DNA of 9,426 bases, taken from contig JAICUS010000200.1 of NCBI GenBank assembly GCA_025935735.1, positions 1 through 9,426 on the forward strand, in the 5' to 3' direction. This DNA comes from Solirubrobacteraceae bacterium. Lineage in GTDB: Bacteria > Actinomycetota > Thermoleophilia > Solirubrobacterales > Solirubrobacteraceae. The translations under genes were made by a program, and so were the position numbers. Positions 1 to 7,272 of this stretch are shown one piece after another. The first letter of the stretch is position 1. Every line of letters begins with the position of its first letter. The notes beneath the pieces were generated by a model. The model made no database searches. It was not told the origin of the DNA and worked only from the letters and a program-made list of their open reading frames with translations.

Positions 1-246
1 CCGTCCGTGGGCGGCGAGAAGGAGATCGAGGCGGGCGGCGGCGACGTCGGCGCCGTCCTGCGCTCGCTCGCCTCCCAGCACCCCGCGACCGAGTCGCAGC
101 TGTTCGGCACCGACGGGCAGCTGAACCGCTACGTCAACGTCTACCTCAACGACGAGGACGTCCGCGTGCTGGACGGCCTCGACACCTCGGTCGGCGAGTC
201 CGACACGCTGGTGATCCTGCCCGCGATGGCGGGCGGCAGCGCATGA
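1..246 (+). CDS. CysO/MoaD/ThiS-family sulfur carrier protein, 5'-truncated
   Basis: This is the C-terminal part of a small ubiquitin-fold sulfur carrier; the gene begins before the window. The open frame runs from base 1, and a GTG at 7 is an unlikely start because the family's first beta strand would be missing. The stretch GGEKEIEA, the motif RYVNVYLNDEDVRVLDGLDT and the ending VILPAMAGG closely resemble mycobacterial CysO, which carries sulfur as a C-terminal thiocarboxylate for cysteine synthesis; MoaD and ThiS use the same chemistry for molybdopterin and thiamine. Here the diglycine is followed by two extra residues, Ser-Ala, before the TGA stop. The family is active with a free C-terminal Gly-Gly, so this protein may need trimming by a JAMM/MPN+ peptidase; that is inference. 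The next gene starts 29 bases on and is probably unrelated in function. The family call is firm; the exact pathway (CysO or MoaD) is not. Confidence 0.85.
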   Translation, partial: PSVGGEKEIEAGGGDVGAVLRSLASQHPATESQLFGTDGQLNRYVNVYLNDEDVRVLDGLDTSVGESDTLVILPAMAGGSA

Positions 247-275
247 AGACCCCCTGAGCGGGTACCGTCGCGGCC

Positions 276-1403
276 GTGGCGTCACGCACCCTGCGGCCGC
301 TGAGCATCGGCGAGATCCTGGACGCGGGGATCAAGGTCTTCGTGCGCCACTGGAAGGTGCTGACGCTGTGCGTGGTGGCGCTGGTGCTGCCGCTCAGCAT
401 CATCCGAGTGCTCCTGCAGGCGTCGATCGACCCGGACGCGTTCAAGACCGGCGACACCACGACGACCAGCGCCGACGTCGGCCCGGCCCTCGTCGGCTAC
501 GTCATCTCGTTGCTCATCTCCGGCCTCGCGACGCTGGTGACGTTCACCGCATGCTTCAAGGCGGTGGCCGACGCCTGGCTGGGCGCTGAGCCGGAGGTCG
601 GGCGCTCGCTGCGCTTCGGGGCGCGACGGCTCGGCAAGGTGCTGCTGGCCTGGATCGTGTGGGTGCTGGCGCTGGTCCTGGCCTTCATCGCGCTGATCGT
701 CCCCTGGGTGTACTTCAGCGTCGCCTGGTGCCTGACGCTGCCGGTCCTGCTGTTCGAGGGGGTCGGCGTGTTCAAGGCGATGGGCCGCTCGCGCAGCCTC
801 GTCAAGGGCCGCTGGTGGCCGACGCTCGGGCTGTTGCTCGTCGGCTACCTGCTCGTGTCGATCATCGCCGGAGTCATCCAGGGCGTCCTGGTCGGCGTCG
901 CCGTCGGGTCGCAGGCGGGCACCGTCCCGGCCGCGATCGCCTCGGTCATCGGCGCCACGATCGCCGCCGCGATCACGCGCCCGTACCTCGCCGCGGTGCT
1001 GACGATCCTGTACTTCGACATGCGCGTGCGCAAGGAGGGGTTCGACCTGCAGCTCTTGGCCGAGGGCCTCGGGCAGCCGCACGACCCCGACGCGCCGCTG
1101 CCCGCGCCGCTGATCGGCGAGGACTTCACGCCGGAGCAGAAGGCCGCCGCGCCGTATTGGCCGCCGCCGCCGGGCTGGACGCCGCCGCCGGCGAGCGAGC
1201 CCGAGCCCGAGCCCGCGCACGCGGCCTGGCAGCCGCCGTCGGCCGCGGATGGCCTGCGGGGGCGGCCGGCCGGCGAGGCGCCGGAGCGCGCCGAGCCGCC
1301 GCCCGCGCCGGCCGGCGATGACCAGCCGGAGCCGGAGAAGCCCAACCGCAGCCGGGCCGACTGGCTGCCGCCCGAGGCCCCCCGCGGCCCGGGAGGGCTG
1401 TGA
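276..1403 (+). CDS. Polytopic membrane protein with proline-rich cytoplasmic tail (first gene of moxR cluster)
   Basis: The protein has 375 residues and starts at GTG 276, giving MASRTLRPLSIGEILDAG. The opening 'RPLSIGEILD' followed by a basic amphipathic stretch is typical of a family of actinobacterial integral membrane proteins of unknown function. About six hydrophobic segments are visible, near residues 27-48, 71-93, 121-143, 145-160, 183-210 and 215-245. Residues from about 260 to 375 form a hydrophilic, Pro/Glu/Ala-rich tail with WPPPPGWTPPP near residue 285-296 and a second WLPPEAP near the end. No catalytic motif is seen. No Shine-Dalgarno is visible before the GTG, so the start rests on the conserved N-terminal motif. 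The gene overlaps the DUF4129 gene by 4 bases (GTGA), so the two are probably translationally coupled. It occupies the position of Rv3689 in the similar M. tuberculosis cluster (from memory). A scaffold or transport role is possible, but the function is unknown. Confidence 0.85.
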   Translation: MASRTLRPLSIGEILDAGIKVFVRHWKVLTLCVVALVLPLSIIRVLLQASIDPDAFKTGDTTTTSADVGPALVGYVISLLISGLATLVTFTACFKAVADAWLGAEPEVGRSLRFGARRLGKVLLAWIVWVLALVLAFIALIVPWVYFSVAWCLTLPVLLFEGVGVFKAMGRSRSLVKGRWWPTLGLLLVGYLLVSIIAGVIQGVLVGVAVGSQAGTVPAAIASVIGATIAAAITRPYLAAVLTILYFDMRVRKEGFDLQLLAEGLGQPHDPDAPLPAPLIGEDFTPEQKAAAPYWPPPPGWTPPPASEPEPEPAHAAWQPPSAADGLRGRPAGEAPERAEPPPAPAGDDQPEPEKPNRSRADWLPPEAPRGPGGL

Positions 1404-2275
1404 GCCGCACCCGGCGGGCGCCGGCCGGCCGCCGCGCGGCGCTCGTCTTCGGCGCCCTCGTCGCACTCCTCCTGGCCACCGCGGGCCCGGCGCGGGCCGA
1501 GTCCGTCTCGCCGGCCCAGCTGCGCGCCCTCGCCGCCCGGGCGGTCGATGACCCTGGAGCGCTGGCCGAGCTGCGGCGCGTCGACCGGGTCGGCGACCGC
1601 CGGGTCGACATCGCGGGGGCGCTGCGCGGCGCCCGCGGCGCCGCGCTGCGGGCGCGGCTGCGGCAGCTGGCCGGGCCGGCGGTCGCGGCTCCCGCCGCCG
1701 GAGCGCGGGCGGACGCGCGGGACATCCTGGCCGAGCGCCGCTTCCGCGGGTCCGACCTGCCGGGGCCGTTCCACGGGCTGCTCGAGCGGCTCTCGCGCTG
1801 GGCGCACAAGCTCGACGGCGTCTTCAACTGGCTGAACGACCGCCTGCCCGGCGGCGGCGGCGTGGTGTGGATCGTGCTGGCGGCGCTCGTGTGCGCGATT
1901 GCGGCGTTCGTGGCCCGCCGCGTGCTCTCCGGGCGCGTCCGCGCGTCGGAGGCCGCCGCCGCGGCCGCCGGCCCGGCGCACGAGGACGCCCGCGCGTTGG
2001 AGCGCCGGGCGGACGCGGCCGAGGCCGCCGGCGACCTCGAGACCGCGCTGCGGCTGCGCTTCCGCGCCGGGCTGCTGCGGCTCGACGAGCGCGGGGCGAT
2101 CGAGTTCCGGCCGTCGATCTCCACCCACGAGGTCCGGCGCGCGCTGCGCTCGGAGGACTTCGACTCGCTCGCCGCCACCTTCGACGACGTCGTCTACGGC
2201 GGCCGCCCGCCGGCAGAGGACGACCTCTCCTCCGCGCGCGAGCGCTGGCCCCGTGTCGTGGGGAGCGCCCGATGA
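1400..2275 (+). CDS. DUF4129 domain membrane protein
   Basis: The protein has 291 residues. The GTG start at 1400 shares bases with the preceding TGA stop; GGGAGGG lies just before it (1391-1397), closer than ideal. The N terminus looks like a signal peptide: RTRR and RR charges, a hydrophobic run at 13-28, then the ARA|ES cleavage-like site at 33/34. An extracytoplasmic region of about 120 residues follows, then one membrane segment near 153-174 after a GGGG stretch. The C-terminal part (about 195-285) matches DUF4129: an Ala-rich helix, AAGDLETALRLRFRAGLLRLDERGAI, a THEVRRAL segment and FDDVVYGGRPPAEDDLSSAR. DUF4129 is often fused to transglutaminase-like domains; no such domain is present here, so this is the stand-alone form. 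It overlaps the DUF4350 gene by 4 bases (ATGA). It is inferred to be a membrane partner of the MoxR/DUF58 pair. Confidence 0.88.
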   Translation: MSRTRRAPAGRRAALVFGALVALLLATAGPARAESVSPAQLRALAARAVDDPGALAELRRVDRVGDRRVDIAGALRGARGAALRARLRQLAGPAVAAPAAGARADARDILAERRFRGSDLPGPFHGLLERLSRWAHKLDGVFNWLNDRLPGGGGVVWIVLAALVCAIAAFVARRVLSGRVRASEAAAAAAGPAHEDARALERRADAAEAAGDLETALRLRFRAGLLRLDERGAIEFRPSISTHEVRRALRSEDFDSLAATFDDVVYGGRPPAEDDLSSARERWPRVVGSAR

Positions 2276-3182
2276 CTTTGCCGGCCGACCCCCGGGCTCG
2301 GGCCGCCGTGTTCATCGTCGGCGGGCTCGTCGCTCTCGCCGTGCTGCTGCGGGTCATCGACGCGCTGCTGCCCGAGCCGCACGGCCCGACCTCGTCGTCG
2401 TACGCCACCTCGCCGCAGGGCCTGGCCGCCTACGCCTCGCTGCTCGCCCGCCACGGCCACCCGGTCCGCCAGGTGCGCGTGCCGGTGGCCGACCGCCGCC
2501 CGCGGCCGGGTGAGACGCTCGTCGTGCTCGACCCCGGCGTGGTCGCGCCCGGCGAGGCGCGGGCGATCGGCGACTGGGTGCGCTCCGGCGGGCGGCGCGT
2601 GGCCGGCGGCAGCGACGCCTCCTGGCTGGACGCGGTGCTGTCGCGCCCGCCGGAGCTCGACGCCGGCGCGCCGGTCGACCGCCGCGTGCTCGCCCCGGTG
2701 CCCGAGACGGCAGGCGTGAGCGTCGTGCGCAGCGACGGCGAGGGCTGGAGCGGGGCGGGCGCCGCCCTGCCCGCGATCGGCCCTCCCCGCCGGCCGCTGC
2801 TGGTCACCGCGCGCGCGGGGCGCGGCTCGGTCGCGCTGCTGGCCGACCCGGGCGTGCTGCAGAACCGGCGGCTCGGGCAGGCGGACGCGGCGGCGCTCGG
2901 GCTCGCGCTGGCCGGCGGCCCGGGAGGCCGGCCGGTCGCCTTCCTGGAGACCGTCCACGGCTATGGCACGGCGCGCGGGTTCGGCGGCCTGCCCACCCGC
3001 GTGAAGTGGCTGCTGGCCGGGCTGGCGCTGGCCGCGCTCGCCGCCGTGTGGGCGGTGGGCCGGCGGCTCGGCCCGCCCGAGGATCCGGAGCGCCCGCTGC
3101 CGCCGCCGCGGGTCGAGTACGTCGACGCGCTCGCCGCCGCGCTCGTGCGCGCGGAGGGGCGCAAGCGCGAGGAGGTCAAGCC

Positions 3183-3186
<4 letters not shown>
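2272..3186 (+). CDS. DUF4350 domain membrane protein
   Basis: The protein has 304 residues. ATG 2272 overlaps the DUF4129 stop (ATGA) and has a GGGGAG ribosome-binding site at 2260-2265, 6 bases upstream. The open frame continues upstream, but that part is a shadow of the DUF4129 gene. A membrane segment lies near residues 12-29, an extracytoplasmic domain spans about 30-240, and a second segment lies near 245-264. A short charged cytoplasmic tail follows, with a helix [23 protein letters not shown]4350 hallmarks are the [19 protein letters not shown] segment after the first membrane span, the [22 protein letters not shown] stretch (a Rossmann-like 'lid' region shared with GATase-like folds) and [20 protein letters not shown] near 181-205. 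No catalytic nucleophile is evident, which is usual for these proteins. It lies between DUF4129 and MoxR, as in Rv3691 (from memory). The family call is strong; the role is unknown. Confidence 0.9.
3169..3175 (+). promoter_or_regulatory. Strong ribosome-binding site for moxR
   Basis: GAGGAGG lies within the last codons of the DUF4350 gene, 7 bases before GTG 3183. It fixes the MoxR start at 3183 rather than at in-frame positions further upstream, and suggests MoxR can be translated more efficiently than its upstream neighbours. Confidence 0.75.
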
Positions 3187-4112
<926 letters not shown>

Positions 4113-4159
4113 AGGGGTCAGACCCCTTGAGTGGGGGCGACTCAAGGGGTCTGACCCCT
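4113..4159 (+). repeat. Perfect 20-bp inverted repeat (REP-like palindrome) between moxR and DUF58
   Basis: The left arm at 4113-4132 and the right arm at 4140-4159 are exact reverse complements over 20 bases, with a 7-base spacer GGGGGCG. Each arm contains its own smaller palindrome: AAGGGGTC and GACCCCTT around a single A (4112-4128), with its mirror image around a T on the right (4144 onward). The element begins at the base after the moxR stop. The core GGGGTCAGACCCC resembles dispersed REP-type palindromes seen in many environmental bacteria and often mobilised by Y1 (RAYT) transposases; that link is from memory and cannot be tested here. The transcript could form a very stable hairpin that decouples MoxR from DUF58 expression. 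There is no T-tract, so it is not a classical intrinsic terminator. Confidence 0.9.
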
Positions 4160-4169
4160 GGTGGGGGCG
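4131..4169 (+). repeat. 9-bp direct repeat GTGGGGGCG around the right arm of the palindrome
   Basis: GTGGGGGCG occurs at 4131-4139, in the palindrome loop, and again at 4161-4169, just before the DUF58 start. The second copy supplies the only Shine-Dalgarno-like G run (4163-4167) for GTG 4174, with a 6-base spacing. The repeat suggests that the palindrome arose by insertion or duplication at the DUF58 ribosome-binding region. Confidence 0.7.
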
Positions 4170-4173
4170 CGGC

Positions 4174-5502
4174 GTGAGCCCGACGCCGCGCGCGGCGGTC
4201 GTGCTCGGCGTGATCGCCGTGGCCGCGCTGCTCGTGCCGCTCGGGCTGGTGCTGCTCGCGGCCGTGGCGCTGGCGGCGGCGGTCGCCGTCGACGTGGTCG
4301 CGGCCCGGCGGGCGCCGGAGGTGCGGCGCGACGTGCCGGAGGTGCTCTCGCGCGGCGTGCCCGGCGAGCTGCGGGTGCGGGCGCCGGCGCCGCCCGGCGG
4401 GGCGCTGCGGGTGCGCCAGCCGGCGCCGCCGGGGCTGGCGGTCGAGCCGCCCGAGGGGGAGGGCGGCTTGGAGGCGGCGGTGGTGGCCGGCGTGCGCGGG
4501 CGCCATGTGCTGCCGGCGGTGGCGGCCCGGGTCACCGGGCCGCTGGGACTGGCCCGCTGGGACCACGCGCGCGGCGGGACGGCCGAGGTGCGGGTCTTCC
4601 CCGACCTGCGGACCGCGCGCCGTCTGGCGCTGGCCGTGGCCCGCGGCCGCTTCCGCGACACGGGCGCGACCGCGCGCGGGCCGCTCGGCCTCGGCACGGA
4701 GTTCGAGCTCGTGCGCGACTACGAGCCCGACGACGACATCCGCCAGGTCAACTGGCGCGCCACCGCCCGCCTCGGGCGGCCGATGAGCAACCAGTACCGG
4801 CTCGAGCAGGACCGCGACCTGATCCTGCTGATCGACGCCGGCCGGCTGTCGGCGGCGCCGCTGCGGGAAGAAGCCCTGGGGGCCCGCCCGACCGTCGGAG
4901 AACGTGTCGGAGCGTCCGGCGGTCGGGCACCCCTGGGGGACGAGCGCGTCGTCACCGTGCTGGACGCCGTGCTCGACACGGCCGCGGCGCTGGCGTTCGT
5001 GGCCGATGAGCTGGGCGACCGCTGCGGCGCCGTGGCGTTCGACGACGGCGTGCGGGTGGCGCTGCCGCCGCGGCGGGCCGGCGGGGCAGCCGTGGTCCGG
5101 GCGCTGTTCGACCTGCAGTCCCGGCCGGTGGACTCCGACTACGAGCTCGCGTTCCGGCGGGCCGAGGGATCCAAGCGGGCGCTCGTCGTCGTGCTGTGCG
5201 ACCTGCTCGAGGAGGCGGCGGCGCGGCCGCTCGTGGCCGCCGTGCCGGTGCTCACCCGCCGCCACGCGGTGATCGTGGCCTGCCCGTCCGATCCGGCGCT
5301 GGAGGCGATCGCCGCGCCCGGCGCCCCGGGCGCGCTCGCCACCGCCCGCGCGGTGGTGGCCGGCGACGTGCTCGCCGCCCGCACGCGGGCCGCCCGCAAC
5401 GTCCGCGCCGCCGGCGCCCGCGTCCTCGAGGCGCCGCCCGGCAAGCTCCCCGCGACCGTGGTCGCCGCCTACCTGCGGGCCAAGGCGCGGGCGGTGCTGT
5501 GA
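4174..5502 (+). CDS. DUF58 domain protein (VWA-like), with internal repeat-derived insertion
   Basis: The protein has 442 residues and starts at GTG 4174. Two closely spaced membrane segments lie within about residues 8-41, as in many DUF58 proteins, so the large remainder is placed in the cytoplasm near MoxR. The DUF58 hallmark is clear: [20 protein letters not shown] near 175-194, followed by RATARLGRP and [19 protein letters not shown] (Asp221). The metal-site motif of VWA domains (DxSxS) is degenerate here (Asp-Ala-Gly-Arg-Leu), which is common in this subgroup. Residues about 232-256 form an extra loop encoded by a palindromic repeat with 9-bp direct repeats; removing 57 bases would leave the frame intact. 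After it, [34 protein letters not shown] continues the normal domain. The final 34 bases overlap the convergent SpoIIM-like gene. DUF58 is the usual partner and probable substrate of MoxR. The family call is firm; the effect of the inserted loop is unknown. Confidence 0.93.
   Translation: MSPTPRAAVVLGVIAVAALLVPLGLVLLAAVALAAAVAVDVVAARRAPEVRRDVPEVLSRGVPGELRVRAPAPPGGALRVRQPAPPGLAVEPPEGEGGLEAAVVAGVRGRHVLPAVAARVTGPLGLARWDHARGGTAEVRVFPDLRTARRLALAVARGRFRDTGATARGPLGLGTEFELVRDYEPDDDIRQVNWRATARLGRPMSNQYRLEQDRDLILLIDAGRLSAAPLREEALGARPTVGERVGASGGRAPLGDERVVTVLDAVLDTAAALAFVADELGDRCGAVAFDDGVRVALPPRRAGGAAVVRALFDLQSRPVDSDYELAFRRAEGSKRALVVVLCDLLEEAAARPLVAAVPVLTRRHAVIVACPSDPALEAIAAPGAPGALATARAVVAGDVLAARTRAARNVRAAGARVLEAPPGKLPATVVAAYLRAKARAVL
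4874..4939 (+). repeat. In-frame palindromic repeat unit flanked by 9-bp direct repeats inside DUF58
   Basis: CCCTGGGGG occurs at 4874-4882 and at 4931-4939, exactly 57 bases (19 codons) apart. Between the copies lies an inverted repeat: GCCCGACCGTCGGA at 4886-4899 pairs with TCCGGCGGTCGGGC at 4915-4928 over 14 positions with one G-T wobble. The 15-base loop holds a second copy of GTCGGAG (4906-4912; first at 4894-4900). Translation gives an Arg/Gly/Ala-rich loop, [18 protein letters not shown], that looks foreign to DUF58. This looks like a REP/MITE-type unit inserted with target duplication; the direct repeats could alternatively belong to the element. Confidence 0.75.
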
Positions 5503-6443
5503 CCCCGGCGGCCGCGGACGGCCACCAGCGTCCAGAACGTGCCGGCGAGCAGGACGCCGATCGCCGTCTGCACCGCCACCGGCAGACCGGGCCCGGTGAG
5601 GAACCCCTCGGCCAGGCCGCAGATCACCAGGAACGGCGCCGTGCCGGCGGCGATCTCGATCGCCGGGCGCGCCTCCGCGCGCAGCGCGGCGCCGCGGCGG
5701 CGCGGCCCCGGCCGGATCAGCGCCCAGCCGATGCGCAGCCCGGCGACGCCGCCGCACACGATGCAGGAGAGCTCGAGCGGCCCGTGCGAGGAGATCAGCC
5801 GCAGGAACGCCAGGCCGTGGCCGCCGCCCACCGCGAGCCCGCCCAGCACCCCCAGCAGCAGCCCGTTGAACGCCAGCGACAACACCGTGAACGCCCCGAA
5901 GGCGATCCCGCCGGCGAACGCCACCAGGGTCACGCCGATGTTGTTGGTCATCACCGCCACCGAGAACTCGGCGCCCTCGGCCGCGTCGTAGTCGCGCCCG
6001 GCGGCCGGCGGGTCGGCCGCCGCCGCGAAGCGCCCGGGCACCAGCCCGCCGGCCGCCGCCGGGTCGAGCGCGCCCCAGGCCGCCCCCGCCGCTGCCGGGA
6101 CGAGCAGGCACAGCCAGGCGGCGAGCAGGATCGCAGGGCGCTCGGCCAGCCGCCGCCAGTAGCCGCGCAGCATGAACCGCACGACCGAGCGCCGGCGGCC
6201 CGCGCGCGCGTACACCGTCGCGCGGCCGCGCAGCACGAGCGCCTCCAACCGCCGGGTCAGCGGGTCGCGCGGGAAGCGCCGGCGTGCGAACGCCAGGTCG
6301 GCGGCGGCCGCCCGGTAGAGCCCGCCCAGCTCGCGCACGCCGTCGGCGCCGAGCCGCTCCGGCCGGTCGCCCGCGCGCCGCAGCGCCGCGTCGAGCGCCG
6401 CCCACGCCTCGCCGCGCTGGGCCTGGAAGCCGTCTGGCGTCAC
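5469..6443 (-). CDS. SpoIIM-like (DUF95) integral membrane protein
   Basis: The protein has 324 residues, read from GTG at 6443 to TAG at 5471-5469. The frame is open further upstream, but those 73 codons would overlap the divergent RDD gene. The chosen start has a GGGGA site 6 bases upstream and gives TPDGFQAQRGEAWAALDAAL, the normal family opening. An N-terminal helical region (about 1-100, with RELGGLYRAAAADLAFAR) precedes about six membrane segments near 104-124, 168-188, 189-207, 222-243, 262-280 and 288-308. Family markers are MTNNIGVTLVAFAGGIAFG (165-183) and SSHGPLELSCIVCGGVAGLRIGWALI (218-243). SpoIIM in Bacillus works in engulfment with SpoIID/SpoIIP. In non-sporulating actinobacteria such proteins sit in moxR clusters with no assigned role. 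The last 34 bases overlap the DUF58 3' end in a convergent arrangement. Confidence 0.9.
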   Translation of the reverse strand: MTPDGFQAQRGEAWAALDAALRRAGDRPERLGADGVRELGGLYRAAAADLAFARRRFPRDPLTRRLEALVLRGRATVYARAGRRRSVVRFMLRGYWRRLAERPAILLAAWLCLLVPAAAGAAWGALDPAAAGGLVPGRFAAAADPPAAGRDYDAAEGAEFSVAVMTNNIGVTLVAFAGGIAFGAFTVLSLAFNGLLLGVLGGLAVGGGHGLAFLRLISSHGPLELSCIVCGGVAGLRIGWALIRPGPRRRGAALRAEARPAIEIAAGTAPFLVICGLAEGFLTGPGLPVAVQTAIGVLLAGTFWTLVAVRGRRGHSTARALARR

Positions 6444-6486
6444 CGCCCGTCCCCGGAGTTCATGATGCGCCCGAGGTCCATGCGCG
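6444..6486. promoter_or_regulatory. Short divergent intergenic region between SpoIIM-like and RDD genes
   Basis: Only 43 bases separate the two start codons, so both promoters must lie here or inside the genes. CATGAT (6461-6466) on the plus strand and CATCAT (from 6468 leftward) on the minus strand each match four of six -10 consensus positions, and they overlap. No convincing -35 elements are visible. GAGG at 6473-6476 is a weak ribosome-binding site for the RDD gene. A tiny minus-strand frame (6463 to 6440, seven residues) ends in a GTGA overlap with the SpoIIM-like start. The promoter assignment is tentative. Confidence 0.3.
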
Positions 6487-7257
6487 ATGGAGTATGAGGA
6501 CAGCCGCACGATCGCGACGCCGGAGGGCGTCGAGCTCGCGCTGCCGCTGGCCGGCGTCGGGTCGCGCTTCATGGCGCTGCTTCTGGACTCGATCCTCCAG
6601 GCCCTGATCGTGGCCGCGGCGGGCGTGCTCGGCTTCGTGCTGCTGGGCGACGTCGCCGCCACGATCGTGCTCTCGTTCGGGCTGCTGTTCGCCTATCTGG
6701 TCTACGACGTGGCGTTCGAGGTCCGCGGCGGCGGCCGCACGCCGGGCAAGCGAGCGGTCGGGCTGCGGGTGGTGCGCGACGGCGGCGGGCCCGTCGGGCT
6801 GCGCGCAAGCCTGATCCGCAACGTCTTCCGGCTCTTCGAGGCGGCGCTGCTCTATGCGCCGGCGATCGTGTCGATCCTCGTCACGCGCAGCAATCAGCGG
6901 CTCGGCGACCTGGCGGCCGGCACGCTGGTCATCCGCGAGCCGAAGGCCGAGCGCACGCCGTTCACGGCGCCGCCCGCGCGCGTCCCGACCGAGAGCTACG
7001 CCAGCTGGGACGCCACCGGCGTCAACGAGGCCGAGCTGGCCGCCGTGCGCGCGTTCCTGCAGCGCCGCGAGGAGCTGCGGCCCGCGGCCCGGCGCACGCT
7101 GGCCGCCCAGCTCGCCGCGCGCGTGCGGCCCCGGGTGGCCGGGGTGCGGCCGGGCCTGGACGACGAATCGTTCCTCGAGCGGTTGGCGGCGGCGAAGGAA
7201 TCCCGGATGATGAGAGAAATCTCAGAAAGCGGGCATGAGGAGCCCGACATCCCATAA
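6487..7257 (+). CDS. RDD family membrane protein with cytoplasmic C-terminal domain
   Basis: The protein has 256 residues and starts at ATG 6487 as MEYEDSRTIATPEGVELALPLAG, a typical opening for the RDD protein next to SpoIIM-like genes. The RDD region has Arg27 and Asp34 bordering the first membrane span (28-53), a second span near 56-76, GGGRTPGKRAVGLRVV at 81-96, a third span near 114-133, and NQRLGDLAAGTLVI at 136-149. The remaining hundred residues are hydrophilic and helical, with SYASWDATGVNEAELAAVRAFLQRREEL and LDDESFLERLAAAKE. RDD proteins are small membrane proteins with unclear roles; some are linked to ion transport or stress. This one corresponds by position to Rv3695 (from memory). 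The last 50 bases are less GC-rich than the rest of the gene and contain two small hairpins. The gene ends 15 bases before a second RDD gene. Confidence 0.92.
   Translation: MEYEDSRTIATPEGVELALPLAGVGSRFMALLLDSILQALIVAAAGVLGFVLLGDVAATIVLSFGLLFAYLVYDVAFEVRGGGRTPGKRAVGLRVVRDGGGPVGLRASLIRNVFRLFEAALLYAPAIVSILVTRSNQRLGDLAAGTLVIREPKAERTPFTAPPARVPTESYASWDATGVNEAELAAVRAFLQRREELRPAARRTLAAQLAARVRPRVAGVRPGLDDESFLERLAAAKESRMMREISESGHEEPDIP
7211..7246 (+). other. Two small hairpins at the 3' end of the first RDD gene
   Basis: TGAGA (7211-7215) and TCTCA (7220-7224) enclose a GAAA tetraloop. CGGGC (7230-7234) and GCCCG (7242-7246) enclose a 7-base loop containing GAGGA. Both precede the strong ribosome-binding site of the second RDD gene by fewer than 50 bases. 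They may shape translation or mRNA stability, but stems of 5 bp can occur by chance. Confidence 0.3.
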
Positions 7258-7263
7258 AGGAGG
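7256..7263 (+). promoter_or_regulatory. Near-perfect Shine-Dalgarno AAAGGAGG for the second RDD gene
   Basis: AAAGGAGG overlaps the TAA stop of the first RDD gene and lies 9 bases before ATG 7273. It favours that ATG over GTG codons at 7264 and 7267, which are too close. It is the strongest ribosome-binding site in the window and suggests high translation of the second RDD protein. Confidence 0.8.
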
Positions 7264-7272
7264 GTGGTGCAG

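Noticed and set aside
247..275. Terminator or promoter between the sulfur carrier and membrane protein genes
   Set aside because: ACCCC and CGGGT could form a 4-bp stem and TACCGT is a poor -10 match; neither is strong enough to call.
845..2128. Minus-strand frame of 427 codons
   Set aside because: It mirrors the first membrane protein and DUF4129 genes, has no recognisable domain and is explained by the GC-rich third-position pattern of the real genes.
1867..2271. N-terminal extension of the DUF4350 frame
   Set aside because: This part lies inside the DUF4129 gene in another frame. The ATG at 2272 has a ribosome-binding site and the expected membrane segment right after it.
4113..4159. CRISPR repeat or intrinsic terminator
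   Set aside because: There is only one palindrome with no spacer-repeat series, and no T-tract follows the hairpin.
6444..6662. N-terminal extension of the SpoIIM-like frame
   Set aside because: It would overlap the divergent RDD gene and its residues do not match the family; GTG 6443 gives the normal opening.
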